From assembly GCA_020846195.1 (NCBI GenBank), contig JADLEJ010000023.1, positions 105,421 to 169,420 on the forward strand: DNA of 64,000 nt, read 5' to 3'. Both the position numbers and the translations under genes were made by a program. Source of the DNA: Nitrospira sp. GTDB lineage: Bacteria; Nitrospirota; Nitrospiria; Nitrospirales; Nitrospiraceae. The notes beneath the pieces are model-generated. The model was given only the letters and a program-made list of their open reading frames with translations. It did not search any database and had not been told where the DNA came from. Below are positions 1 to 9,803 of the stretch, one piece after another; the first letter of the stretch is position 1, and the number at the start of each line of letters is the position of its first letter.

Positions 1-566
1 GTCGAGTAATGCTCGGGGCCATCGAATCCACAGCCGTTGCTGAAATGAGTATCGGTCAACCCGAGCGCGGCAGCCTTCGCATTCATGAGCATGACAAACT
101 GCTCTTCATCGCCGCCAACATGTTCGACTGCCGCCAGGCACGCATCGTTCGCCGACACAATCAGCATGGCTTTGAGCAAATCTTCGAGTTTGAACACCTC
201 TCCTGGACGAAGCCGAAGATGCGTTTTAGGCGCCCGCGCGGCATTGCGGCTGATAGTCGCCTGATCGTCCAACTTCCCCTTCTCTAAAATCACCAGCGCG
301 GACATGATTTTCGTGAGACTCGCGGGCGAGAGCCGCTTGAGCGATTCGTGCTGGTACAGCACGCGACCGGAACGCAGCTCTTTCATGAAAATGCTATGAG
401 CGGGGGCCACGCGCCACGGAAGCCGGTCGCCCGACGCGCTCGCAGCTTGAACCTGGCGCTTATGCTTCTGTCTATACTCGGCCTGGGCGTCGAGAGGAAT
501 TCCCGCCGCCACGGTTCCAAACACCGCAGCCAAGACTGTTGCCAGGAGAATAAATGACCTGCCCAA
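1..566 (-). CDS. D-alanyl-D-alanine carboxypeptidase (serine-type PBP), partial at the window edge
   Basis: Own minus-strand translation (no ATG ORF in track): TTG start, signal peptide MGRSFILLATVLAAVFG, then SLTK (SxxK) and SAN motifs in ...KRLSPASLTKIMSALVILEKGKLDD...MLIVSANDACLAAVE. Confidence 0.85.
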   Translation of the reverse strand, partial: MGRSFILLATVLAAVFGTVAAGIPLDAQAEYRQKHKRQVQAASASGDRLPWRVAPAHSIFMKELRSGRVLYQHESLKRLSPASLTKIMSALVILEKGKLDDQATISRNAARAPKTHLRLRPGEVFKLEDLLKAMLIVSANDACLAAVEHVGGDEEQFVMLMNAKAAALGLTDTHFSNGCGFDGPEHYS

Positions 567-607
567 TGAAGCACTCCTTCCACAGAACGGCACGCGACAG
601 GGATACC

Positions 608-838
608 TTACAGCGGATAGGACTCCCGCACTTTCCCACCTCGCACACCGCTATCGATTACCTTATGAAAAAACCGCAGCACGTCCGCAAGATCAATCCA
701 AAACCCGCAGTTCAGACAGCGCGCAAAAAGCCGCCGATTCATGAGCGTATAGTGCCGCTCGACCATCATGAACCCTTTGCATTTCAAGCAACGCATGCAT
801 CGGCCTACAGGGCCACTACCGAAGTCGATTGAGAACAA
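608..838 (-). CDS. small CxxC...CxxC putative zinc-ribbon protein
   Basis: ORF contains MRCLKCKGFMMVERHYTLMNRRLFARCLNCGFWIDL; the true start may be the internal Met. Confidence 0.5.
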   Translation of the reverse strand: MFSIDFGSGPVGRCMRCLKCKGFMMVERHYTLMNRRLFARCLNCGFWIDLADVLRFFHKVIDSGVRGGKVRESYPL

Positions 839-1031
839 CCGCTAAGCATCCGGCCAGCAGGCCGCCGCCAAGAATGGTTGTGCCGAACGAGACCGCCGCG
901 GTAGTGCCTGAAGCGGGCTGAGTCCCTTCCAGCAAATCGCGAATCCCCCCCTGCACCATGAGGACAGCAAGGGTCAACACTGATCCCATTGCAAACCACC
1001 AGGTAAATGTTCTCAGGGGCATTCCGCTCAC
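816..1031 (-). CDS. small membrane protein, unknown function
   Basis: 71 aa with two hydrophobic segments; overlaps the start of 608..838. Confidence 0.4.
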   Translation of the reverse strand: MSGMPLRTFTWWFAMGSVLTLAVLMVQGGIRDLLEGTQPASGTTAAVSFGTTILGGGLLAGCLAVVLNRLR

Positions 1032-1133
1032 ACGGACAACAAGGTATTATCGAGTTATCGCACCTGTCGGCCACTCTAACGGAGGGTCCAAGACCTGTCA
1101 AGAAGTGCCCGTATTGCGCATCTCGCAGGGATG

Positions 1134-2300
1134 TCACCGCTCATTCGAGTCGATCGGCGCGGGTTTTACCGCCTTCAATCCGCGGTGGAGAAAAATGGAC
1201 ACGGTTCCGTTTCCATTATCGGCTGTCACCAACCCAGGCTCTTCGACGGCTTTTGTGGTCACCCAAAATGTCGCGAGCGCAAACGGGCCCGCTTTTGCGA
1301 GATAGTTCCTAGGTGGATAGTGGAAGGTTCCGTCGCCTTTGCCAAAGAGAATCGACAGATCGTTGGACTGCAAATTCGCAATGGCGACATCGAGGATCCG
1401 ATCGCCATTGAAATCGCGAGTGACGCCTGAGATGGGGCCGGCATCGGCGCCGGAATCCGTTCCCGGCCGAAAGGTGCCATCGCCATTGCCCAGGTAGGTT
1501 GTGAAACTGTCCCGCTCGCCATTGATCACGAGCAGATCGCGCTGGCGGTCGTTGTTGAAATCGGCAAATACCGCGGAGAGCGGACGCTTGCCGGTCCGAT
1601 AGTCTTGCGGCTTGCGAAACGTCCCATCCCCATTGCCCAGCCAGATTGAGACTGCATTCGACATGGGGCCGCCGTTGGTCACGACCATATCGACCTTCCC
1701 ATCGCCGCTCAAATCCGACAACGAAACAGATGTGGGCGTATCGCCGTAGGTGTATTGCGCGCCATGGTGAAACTCCGGCGTGCCGGTTCCAAGAAATATT
1801 TGGATTTTATCGTTTCGCAACGCAACCACGACATCGGGATGGCCATCGCCATTCAGATCCTCAGTGGCGAGGGCGACCGGCGTTCGATGAACCGGATAAT
1901 GCGGTCCCTCTTCAAACTTGCCGTTGCCTCGCCCCATCAAAAAGGCGATTTCATCGCCTCCCGAGCAGGCTAGCGCGATGTCGGCATGGGTGTCGTGGTT
2001 AAAGTCCGCCATGACCAGCGTTCGTGGCTCCTGACACACTTTGATCTGAGTTTGCTCACCGAAACTTCCATCGCCATTGCCCAGCAAGATCGAGAGAGTG
2101 TTGCTGGAAATATTCGTCGTGATGAGATCTGTAAACGTATCGTGATTGAAATCGCCCGTCGTAATCGTTGTGGGATTTTTCCCGACTTTATAACTCGCGT
2201 AGTAATAGAAGAGATCGGGAGGTTGATAGGGATCGACCTTCGTGCAAGACCATATCCCAATGGCCAAAGCGACGCACATCGCGACTTTTACGGCATGCAT
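1134..2300 (-). CDS. FG-GAP/VCBS repeat lipoprotein, predicted beta-propeller
   Basis: Repeats of the form DFNxDxxxDLxxxN...LSILLGNGDGTF; N-terminal MHAVKVAMCVALAIGIWSC lipobox; ORF extends to 2351. Confidence 0.8.
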   Translation of the reverse strand: MHAVKVAMCVALAIGIWSCTKVDPYQPPDLFYYYASYKVGKNPTTITTGDFNHDTFTDLITTNISSNTLSILLGNGDGSFGEQTQIKVCQEPRTLVMADFNHDTHADIALACSGGDEIAFLMGRGNGKFEEGPHYPVHRTPVALATEDLNGDGHPDVVVALRNDKIQIFLGTGTPEFHHGAQYTYGDTPTSVSLSDLSGDGKVDMVVTNGGPMSNAVSIWLGNGDGTFRKPQDYRTGKRPLSAVFADFNNDRQRDLLVINGERDSFTTYLGNGDGTFRPGTDSGADAGPISGVTRDFNGDRILDVAIANLQSNDLSILFGKGDGTFHYPPRNYLAKAGPFALATFWVTTKAVEEPGLVTADNGNGTVSIFLHRGLKAVKPAPIDSNER

Positions 2301-2538
2301 CTCTCGATACAAGACACAAAGAGAGACAGACTTCACAGCGTCCCTTTTCACAAATAGGCCGATAGGCCTACCGCTTCCCGGCCTATTGCCCTATGCACCA
2401 AAACCATTGATCCATCGAAGTATACAGAGGGCTTGTTTCACCATGCAATCGACTGGATTTCTTCCTAGGATATACGAATCGGCCTTGTTGATCTCACGAG
2501 ACTTGCGTTAGAATGGGGCTCACTTTGAGGAGGGTGCA

Positions 2539-2856
2539 ATGAGTAAACATGTGAAAATGGATATTACCATGTACGGGATTGCAGAGGTCCTGACCTGGTG
2601 TCACGATCGGAACAAAGGCCGCATCGACGGAGTCGACACCGAAGGCTTCCAAAAAATGAAAGCGTTACTGACGGAGAAGCCGCAATCGGCGGACTACTTC
2701 ACGCTCGATCAGTTCTGGAAAAAGAAAGTCACCATCGATTTGACAGAAGATGAAATTTCGACCATTGACCGGTGCCTCTACGATATTCCGAATTTCGATA
2801 ACGAACCGCTTCCGCAGATCCGCCATAAATTCTGGCCCCAAGCGGTCGGCGTCTAA
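2539..2856 (+). CDS. hypothetical protein
   Basis: 105 aa ORF preceded by a GGAGGG ribosome-binding site. Confidence 0.6.
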   Translation: MSKHVKMDITMYGIAEVLTWCHDRNKGRIDGVDTEGFQKMKALLTEKPQSADYFTLDQFWKKKVTIDLTEDEISTIDRCLYDIPNFDNEPLPQIRHKFWPQAVGV

Positions 2857-3009
2857 TCCGAGACTTCTCCCTGGAATCGCTCAGGCGGTTCCAGGGCTCT
2901 TCGCTTAATCAGACACACAATCTCCTCGCTCCGGTACCATACATCAACGTGAGCACAGTCGCCCTGATCCTGCTGGGGATGATGGCGGGCGATGTCGGCT
3001 GAGGTGCGG

Positions 3010-4011
3010 CTAGAGCGTTTCTTCGCCTTTGAGATACCGGCGGAACCGACCCATGAGATCGGCTCCAAGCGTGCCCCCATCGGGCTTTTTCGCGTTAGGA
3101 TCGGAAAAATGCCCGCGGATTTCCTGCAAGCGCTTCTCAGCCTGATCGTTTCCCTGAAGCCGCTTCGTCTTGGTCAGCGCTGTATCGAATGCATCGAACG
3201 TCAGCTCGTTATAGCCGAATGACCGAATGCGTTTCACCGCTTTCATCATCGCCTGATTGCGAAACGTCGTCAGGGAATCCGAGTCGATCTCGGACAAGCC
3301 CAGTTTTCTAGCGCGACGCTCGGCGGCCTTCCGAATGCCGCTCCTGACGAAATCGGGCGAGGTCTGGAGCCGCTTCCACGCCTCATCCGACCAAGCCACT
3401 TTCTGCTGAGGCGCCTCCCACAGTTGCGCGACATTCGTTTCATCGATGGCCGTCAGCCCTTTTTCACGGGCCGCCTCTTCCGTATCATGCCGGATCATGT
3501 CGCTGACAAATTCCAGCGCGATCGGCGGGGAATCTTTGATCTTCAGCTGCAGAAGCGCCAATGCGCCCTCGCTCCACTGCAATGGCGGCAACTCTCGCTC
3601 ACGGGCGTCGGCCATCGATTCGACTCGATCGAGCAAATCGATATTGACCTCCATATGCCCGCCGTCGCGAGCCATCTCTTCGGCAATCTGCTTAATCATG
3701 CCGCGCATGAAGTCGGGGACCGCATCGAGGCGCGCCTTGGCGGCAGCTGTCCAGGGCAACTGCCCTTTCTCCATCGCCTCGGCCGCCGACGCCATGCCGG
3801 TCTCGCCTCCCATCGAACCCATCATCTGGCCTTTGAATTGGTCCAGCTTGATTTCATCGATCTCCTCGTAGCCAAGCTCGCGCGCTTTTTTTTCAGCCAG
3901 CCGCCGCACCATGCCACGCAGAAAAATCGGCGCACGTTCCATGCGCTTCAGCGCACCGTCGGTCCAGCGAATGTCCGCGCCGGCAGACTCAGCAGAATCT
4001 GAGGATGACAT
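3010..4011 (-). CDS. multi-repeat PCP_red-domain protein
   Basis: Repeats RWTDGALKRMERAPIFLRGMVRRLAEKKARELGYEEI, PWTAAAKARLDAVPDFMRGMIKQIAEEMAR, AWSDEAWKRLQTSPDFVRSGIRKAAERRARKLG. Confidence 0.75.
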   Translation of the reverse strand: MSSSDSAESAGADIRWTDGALKRMERAPIFLRGMVRRLAEKKARELGYEEIDEIKLDQFKGQMMGSMGGETGMASAAEAMEKGQLPWTAAAKARLDAVPDFMRGMIKQIAEEMARDGGHMEVNIDLLDRVESMADARERELPPLQWSEGALALLQLKIKDSPPIALEFVSDMIRHDTEEAAREKGLTAIDETNVAQLWEAPQQKVAWSDEAWKRLQTSPDFVRSGIRKAAERRARKLGLSEIDSDSLTTFRNQAMMKAVKRIRSFGYNELTFDAFDTALTKTKRLQGNDQAEKRLQEIRGHFSDPNAKKPDGGTLGADLMGRFRRYLKGEETL

Positions 4012-4030
4012 GGGAGCTCCTTCTCGCTCG

Positions 4031-4309
4031 CTATTGGTTCAGCAATTCCTTGAGTTCTTTGCCTGCCTTAAAAAATGGGACACGCTTCGCCGGCACCGCA
4101 ACTGTCGCGCCGGTTTTTGGATTGCGCCCTTCTTTCATGCGGCGCGCGCGCAGCCGAAAACTCCCGAACCCGCGGATTTCGGTCTTGTCTCCATTCTTCA
4201 GAGAATCCCGGATGCAGTCGAAAATAGTATTCACCACGACTTCGGCCTGCCGCTTGGTCAACGTGGTGACTTTCTCCGACATCTGCTCGATGATCTGCGC
4301 CTTCGTCAT
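4031..4309 (-). CDS. HU/IHF family DNA-binding protein
   Basis: MTKAQIIEQMSEKVTTLTKRQAEVVVNTIF...GDKTEIRGFGSFRLRARRMKEGRNPKTG. Confidence 0.92.
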   Translation of the reverse strand: MTKAQIIEQMSEKVTTLTKRQAEVVVNTIFDCIRDSLKNGDKTEIRGFGSFRLRARRMKEGRNPKTGATVAVPAKRVPFFKAGKELKELLNQ

Positions 4310-4367
4310 GTCCGCCCCCTTTCGAACCGTTGATGGACACGTGCCGCCGCACGCCATGGCCGCGCGA

Positions 4368-5267
4368 TTAATAGGCCATGAGATATTTCATGTTCACCCC
4401 GGAATGGAAATCGAGTTTCGGCAAGACCGACGACAGCTTCGATTCCAGCAACTCGCGAATCGAAAACCGCCGGCGTTGCTCAACGACTCTCGGGTCGCCT
4501 TCGATGCCCGCAACATCGGCCGCCAGTTGAATCGCGTCGTCCAGGTCGCCGAGCTCATCGACCAGCTTCGCATCTTTCGCCTGCCGGCCGGTGAAAATCC
4601 GCCCATCGGCCAAGGCTTGCACCTCTGGCACTTCGAGCGAACGCCCTTCAGCGACGGCTTCAATGAACTGCTTGTGCACGTCGTCCATCACGGTTTGCAG
4701 TAGCCCGCGCTCTTCATCGCTCATTTTTCTCAGCGGCGAGCCGACATCTTTGTACTTTCCGCTTTTGACCACAACGCCTTCGACGCCGATCTTCTGGAGC
4801 AGGCCCTCGACATTGGCCATCTCCATGATGACCCCGATGCTTCCGGTCAACGTCCCAGGGTTCGCCACGATACGATCGGTCGCGGCGGCAATGTAATAGC
4901 CACCCGACGCCGCCACGCTTCCCATTGAAGCAATGACGGCTTTATTGCTCTTCGTCCGCACCCGGCGCACCGCGTCGTAGATCTCCTGCGAGGGGACCAC
5001 CCCTCCGCCCGGGCTGTCGATCCGAAGCACGATCGCCTTGACGGAGGGATTCTCGCCGAACTTCTTCAGTTCGCCGAGCGTTTCCTGGGCGTCCATGATG
5101 ACGCCCTCGATGCGGATCAGCGCAATGCGATCCTCGCCAGAGAGATCGAGGTCGGGGAACACAACATTGACCAAGAACAGCAATCCCAATACACCCCCCA
5201 CTGCCAAAAAGATCTTGCGCAATAGGGAGCGCTTGGGACTGCGTTCTATCGGTTGGTCGTCAGCCAT
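4368..5267 (-). CDS. sppA: signal peptide peptidase SppA
   Basis: S49 family features: IDSPGGGVVPSQEIYDAV, SMGSVAASGGYYIAAATDRIVANPGTLTGSIGVI. Confidence 0.92.
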   Translation of the reverse strand: MADDQPIERSPKRSLLRKIFLAVGGVLGLLFLVNVVFPDLDLSGEDRIALIRIEGVIMDAQETLGELKKFGENPSVKAIVLRIDSPGGGVVPSQEIYDAVRRVRTKSNKAVIASMGSVAASGGYYIAAATDRIVANPGTLTGSIGVIMEMANVEGLLQKIGVEGVVVKSGKYKDVGSPLRKMSDEERGLLQTVMDDVHKQFIEAVAEGRSLEVPEVQALADGRIFTGRQAKDAKLVDELGDLDDAIQLAADVAGIEGDPRVVEQRRRFSIRELLESKLSSVLPKLDFHSGVNMKYLMAY

Positions 5268-5306
5268 GAGGCCTCACCCCTGCGACAATCCAACAAGGCG
5301 CACGCA

Positions 5307-7016
5307 TTAGTCGTCCGCCTGCGACTTCTTGCGGCTCTGCTTCGCGGCGCGTCCGAGACTTTGATCGAGCGCGCCTTGCGACGAATGATACTCGTCCACC
5401 TGCCGCCGATCCGAGTCCGACTGATGCTCCCGCAAGCTCAGCGCGATTTTCCGCTCCTCGCGGTCCACCTTGATGATCTTCGCCGTCACGTCGTCTTGCA
5501 GCTTGAACTTCTCTTCGAGCTTCGCCGCGCCGTCGAGACCGGCTTCGCTGATGTGAATCAACCCTTCGACGCCGCCTTCCAGCTCGATGAAGATCCCGAA
5601 GTCGGCCACCTTGCTGACCTTCCCTGTGACCGAATCGCCAACATGGTAGCGCGCCGGGATCTCATCGTCCCACGGATCGCGTGAGAGCTGCTTGAACCCG
5701 AGCGACAGCCGTTCTTTTTCCTTGTCGATCCGCAACACCACCGCATCGACCTTCTGCGCCTTCTTGAACAGCTCCGACGGATGCTTGATGTGCTTGGTCC
5801 AGGACATATCGGAAATGTGGATCAAGCCGTCGATGCCTTCTTCCAGGCCGATGAAGGCGCCGAAATCGGTCAGGCTCTTTACCTTCCCTTCGATCTTCGT
5901 CCCGATCGGATACTTGCTCTCGATCATGTCCCAGGGATTGGGAGCGGTCTGCTTCATGCCCAGCGAGATCTTCCGGCTGGCGGGATCCACGTTCAACACG
6001 GCGGCTTCGACCTGATCGCCTACCGTCACGACACGCGACGGATGGCGCACTTCATGGGTCCAGGACATTTCCGACACATGGACCAATCCTTCGACGCCCG
6101 GCTCGAGTTCGATGAACGCGCCGTAATCCGTCAAGCTCACCACGCGGCCACGCACGCGCGTGCCGATCGGATACTTTCCGGCTACATTCGTCCAGGGATC
6201 GGCCGACTTCTGCTTCAGCCCAAGCGAGATACGGCCGGTCTCACGATCGTACTTCAACACGTTGACTTCCACGCGATCGCCGACGGTGAACATTTCCGAC
6301 GGATGGCCGACACGGCCCCACGACATATCTGTGATATGAAGCAAGCCGTCGATGCCGCCGAGGTCGATAAACGCCCCGTAATCGGTGATGTTCTTGACCA
6401 TGCCCTGAATCAGCTGGCCTTCCTTCAAATTCGCCAGCGTCGTCTGGCGCTTCTTGTCGCGCGTCTCCTCAAGCAGCACACGGCGGGAAACCACCACATT
6501 GCCGCGGCGATGGTTGATCTTGATGATCTTCAGCGGGAAGGTCTTGCCGACGAGGCCGTCCAAATCGCGCACGGGGTGCAGGTCGATCTGCGAGCCAGGC
6601 AAGAACGCCTTGACGCCGATATCGACCATCATGCCGCCCTTGATCCGAGAAATAATTTTCCCGTCGATGCTTTTTTCCTCATTGAAGAGCTTTTCCAGCT
6701 CTTCCCAAATCTTCATCTTGTCGGCTTTTTCCTTGGACAGAACCAAGTTGCCGTCGTCGTCTTCGCATTCTTCGATGTAGACCTGAAGGCTATCGCCAAC
6801 CTTGAGAGCCTGCAGATCGTCCGGCGAGAATTGATCGCTCGGAATCATGCCCTCGGACTTGTAGCCGATATCGACGACCACTTTGTCCTTCGTCAAGGCC
6901 ACTACGCGGCCTTCGGTGATCGTGCCCTCCTCAAGATTGCGGAAGGTCTCCTCATAGAGGGCGGCCAGCGCGGCGCGGTCCAACTTCGGTTCATTGCCTG
7001 TTGATGCGGTGCTCAT
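5307..7016 (-). CDS. rpsA: 30S ribosomal protein S1
   Basis: 569 aa with repeated S1 motifs (GxVxxxTDYGAFIDLGGIDGLLHITDMSWGRVGHPSE). Confidence 0.97.
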   Translation of the reverse strand: MSTASTGNEPKLDRAALAALYEETFRNLEEGTITEGRVVALTKDKVVVDIGYKSEGMIPSDQFSPDDLQALKVGDSLQVYIEECEDDDGNLVLSKEKADKMKIWEELEKLFNEEKSIDGKIISRIKGGMMVDIGVKAFLPGSQIDLHPVRDLDGLVGKTFPLKIIKINHRRGNVVVSRRVLLEETRDKKRQTTLANLKEGQLIQGMVKNITDYGAFIDLGGIDGLLHITDMSWGRVGHPSEMFTVGDRVEVNVLKYDRETGRISLGLKQKSADPWTNVAGKYPIGTRVRGRVVSLTDYGAFIELEPGVEGLVHVSEMSWTHEVRHPSRVVTVGDQVEAAVLNVDPASRKISLGMKQTAPNPWDMIESKYPIGTKIEGKVKSLTDFGAFIGLEEGIDGLIHISDMSWTKHIKHPSELFKKAQKVDAVVLRIDKEKERLSLGFKQLSRDPWDDEIPARYHVGDSVTGKVSKVADFGIFIELEGGVEGLIHISEAGLDGAAKLEEKFKLQDDVTAKIIKVDREERKIALSLREHQSDSDRRQVDEYHSSQGALDQSLGRAAKQSRKKSQADD

Positions 7017-7072
7017 GGACAGATCCTATATCCTCCGGCCTAGGCCGGGTGCTGATGGTGAAAAAACCGGGC

Positions 7073-7771
7073 TCACTCAGCGTTGCGAGCTCCGGTGGCC
7101 GGCGGCTCAGTGGTCGCTCGCCCACCCTCGTGCCCCACCATGGGAGGCGGCACATTTCCGAGGGCGGCGATATGCATAATCACCGTGCGACTGACCTGTT
7201 GGTAAAACCGTTTGGCATCTCCCTTGTCGTGTTCTTTGGGATGTCCGCTCTCGAATGTCAGCGGCTCTCCCAGCTTGACCGTCACCTGTCGAAATCTCGG
7301 CCACTTGGCTCCGGTCGGCAGCACATCGAACGTGCCTTTCAAATACGCCGGCACCACCGGGCAGCCAGTCTGCGACACGATGACGCCGATGCCGGACTTC
7401 GGCTGCCGCAAATGGCCGTCGTGGCTGCGCCCGCCTTCCGGGAAAATCACGACCACCTTGCCGGCCTGGATCAGACTGATCGCTTTCCCAAAGGCCTCCC
7501 GGTCCAACCGGCCCGGCCTCAGCGGGATCCAGCCCAACCGCTGCAATATCCCGTTCAACACCGGCACGGGAAATAAGTCGTTGCGCCCGAGATACCAGGC
7601 CCGCCGCTTCATTCCGCATCCCAGAAGCGGAATGTCCACATAGCTGGCGTGATTGGCCGCAACGAGCACGCCACCGGTCTTCGGCAGCGCTCCTTCGACC
7701 CGGTACCGAAACAACACCGTCGCGGAGACGCGCACCAGTCCCCACAAAATTCCGTAAACCCATCCGCTCAC
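7073..7771 (-). CDS. plsC: 1-acyl-sn-glycerol-3-phosphate acyltransferase
   Basis: NHASYVD (HX4D) and FPEGGRS motifs. Confidence 0.9.
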   Translation of the reverse strand: MSGWVYGILWGLVRVSATVLFRYRVEGALPKTGGVLVAANHASYVDIPLLGCGMKRRAWYLGRNDLFPVPVLNGILQRLGWIPLRPGRLDREAFGKAISLIQAGKVVVIFPEGGRSHDGHLRQPKSGIGVIVSQTGCPVVPAYLKGTFDVLPTGAKWPRFRQVTVKLGEPLTFESGHPKEHDKGDAKRFYQQVSRTVIMHIAALGNVPPPMVGHEGGRATTEPPATGARNAE

Positions 7772-8427
7772 GAGACGGCCGCGACCGCCGCCAGCATCTG
7801 CTCCACCACATCGTCAATTTGCAAAGACGACGTATCGATCAATCGCGCATCGGCTGCAGGCATCAGCGGAGCGACGGCGCGCGTGCGATCCCGTTCATCG
7901 CGGCTGGACAGGTCCTGATGGGTTTTCTCCATCGACCCGCGATGCCCGGCTGCCACCAGCTCGCGATGGCGCCGCTCGGCCCGTACAGTCGCGTCCGCCT
8001 CAAGAAAGAATTTTACCGGCGCGGCCGGAAATATCTTGGTACCGATGTCCCGCCCTTCAGCCACTACCGATCCGCGTTGCCCGATCTGGCGCTGCACCGG
8101 CAGGAGCCATTCCCGGACGGCTGGAATCGCCGAGACGACCGAGGCTGCGGCCGTCACGTCTGGCGTGCGAAGCTCGCTTGTGACATCCACGTCGTTGACC
8201 AGCACCAGCATCGCCCCGTTTTGAAACAGCATCTGGATCGACAGCGACGGGAGCAACGCCGCCACCTGTTCCCGGCTGGCCGGATCGATGCCGCTCCGCA
8301 GTATCTTCCAGGCCACCGCCCGATAGAGCGCGCCCGTATCGAGATAGAGATAGCCCAGCCGCGACGCCAGGAGTCTGGCAACCGTGCTCTTTCCTACTCC
8401 GGCTGGTCCGTCTATCGCGATGATCAC
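7768..8427 (-). CDS. cmk: cytidylate kinase
   Basis: MIIAIDGPAGVGKSTVARLLASRLGYLYLDTGALYRAVAW; AEGRDIGT. Confidence 0.96.
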   Translation of the reverse strand: MIIAIDGPAGVGKSTVARLLASRLGYLYLDTGALYRAVAWKILRSGIDPASREQVAALLPSLSIQMLFQNGAMLVLVNDVDVTSELRTPDVTAAASVVSAIPAVREWLLPVQRQIGQRGSVVAEGRDIGTKIFPAAPVKFFLEADATVRAERRHRELVAAGHRGSMEKTHQDLSSRDERDRTRAVAPLMPAADARLIDTSSLQIDDVVEQMLAAVAAVS

Positions 8428-8465
8428 TGCCTCTACCTTCCGCCTGATATCCCAAGGGAGCCGTA

Positions 8466-9797
8466 TTATAGTCCTCGGGCCGATGCCGTCAACAAGGCCG
8501 TCAGGGCCTGCTCAAAATTCGGGAATGAGGTATCCACGCAACCGACATCCGCCACTGTCGTCGGGGTCATCGCGGTGAGCCCACCGATCGCCAGCGACAT
8601 GGCCACGCGATGGTCGCCATGGCTTTGCCCCTTCAGCGTACCGACCAACTGGCCATTCTTCCCTGCCCGTCCCAATCCTCGGATTACCATTCCATCGGGC
8701 GTTTCCGTGATCTGAGCGCCCATGGCTTTCAGCTCGGCACTCATCGTGGCAATGCGGTCACTTTCCTTCACACGAAGCTCTTCGGCACCAGCGATTGTCG
8801 TCTCACCTTCCGCCACCGCTGCCGCGACGCAAAGAATTGGAAACTCGTCGATCGTCTGCGGAATCAGTTCAGGGCCGACCGCCACTCCTTTGAGTGCAGC
8901 CGACCTGACGCGGAGATCCGCCACCGGCTCACCGGCTTGATCGCGCCGATTGAGGATATCGATCTTGGCTCCCATGGCCGTCAACACATCGATCAGCCCG
9001 GTTCTGGTCGGATTGATTCCGACATTCTGAATCGTGACATCCGATCCGGGAACAATGCTCGCGCCCACGAGGAAAAATGCCGCAGCGGAAAAATCTCCCG
9101 GGATCACAATCGCGCGGCCGGTCCAACCCGATGAGGGACGCCCTTCCAATACTAATGCGCCCGCCTCTTGCCGCAAGGGAATTCCGAACGACTGGAACAT
9201 CCGCTCCGTATGATCGCGGGACAAGCGCGGCTCGCGAAACCGCATGGTGCCCTCGGCAAAAAGCCCCGCGAACAGGAGCGACGACTTAATCTGCGCGCTA
9301 GCCACCGGCGAGGTATAATCGATCCCGTGCAGCCGCGTGCCGGTGATCGCCAGCGGAGCCAGCTCACCGCCTTTGCGCCCGACAATCGCCGCGCCCATCT
9401 CGCGCAGCGGCTTTACCACACGCCCCATCGGCCTCCGGCGAATCGACTCGTCGCCGGTCAAAATCGTGAAGAAATCCTGCCCCGCCAACAGTCCCGTCAA
9501 CAAGCGCGTCCCGGTGCCGGAATTGCCGCAATCGATCGGCTCGCCAGCCTCTCGCAAGCCCCACATGCCTTTGCCATGGACCAGGAGCGCCTCGGGCTGC
9601 TCATCGATCTGAATCCCAAGCGCCTGAAACGCGCGCATCGTGTTCAAGCAATCTTCCCCGCGGCAGTAACTGGACAACCGGCTTTCGCCTTCGGCCAGCG
9701 ACGTGAGGATGATCGCGCGATGCGTGACGGACTTATCGCCGGGCACCGTCATGGTCCCGGTGAGTGCGCGGCCTGGAGCGATCGTCAATGAAGCCAT
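8466..9797 (-). CDS. aroA: 3-phosphoshikimate 1-carboxyvinyltransferase
   Basis: PGDKSVTHRAIIL, GNSGTGTRLLTGLLAGQ, EELRVKESDRI. Confidence 0.97.
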   Translation of the reverse strand: MASLTIAPGRALTGTMTVPGDKSVTHRAIILTSLAEGESRLSSYCRGEDCLNTMRAFQALGIQIDEQPEALLVHGKGMWGLREAGEPIDCGNSGTGTRLLTGLLAGQDFFTILTGDESIRRRPMGRVVKPLREMGAAIVGRKGGELAPLAITGTRLHGIDYTSPVASAQIKSSLLFAGLFAEGTMRFREPRLSRDHTERMFQSFGIPLRQEAGALVLEGRPSSGWTGRAIVIPGDFSAAAFFLVGASIVPGSDVTIQNVGINPTRTGLIDVLTAMGAKIDILNRRDQAGEPVADLRVRSAALKGVAVGPELIPQTIDEFPILCVAAAVAEGETTIAGAEELRVKESDRIATMSAELKAMGAQITETPDGMVIRGLGRAGKNGQLVGTLKGQSHGDHRVAMSLAIGGLTAMTPTTVADVGCVDTSFPNFEQALTALLTASARGL

Positions 9798-9803
9798 AGT
9801 CAG

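Noticed and set aside
5781-7004. 407-aa plus-strand ORF antisense to rpsA
   Set aside because: Antisense shadow ORF in GC-rich coding DNA; composition (His/Asp/Arg/Ala-rich) and no family features; rpsA on the minus strand is unambiguous
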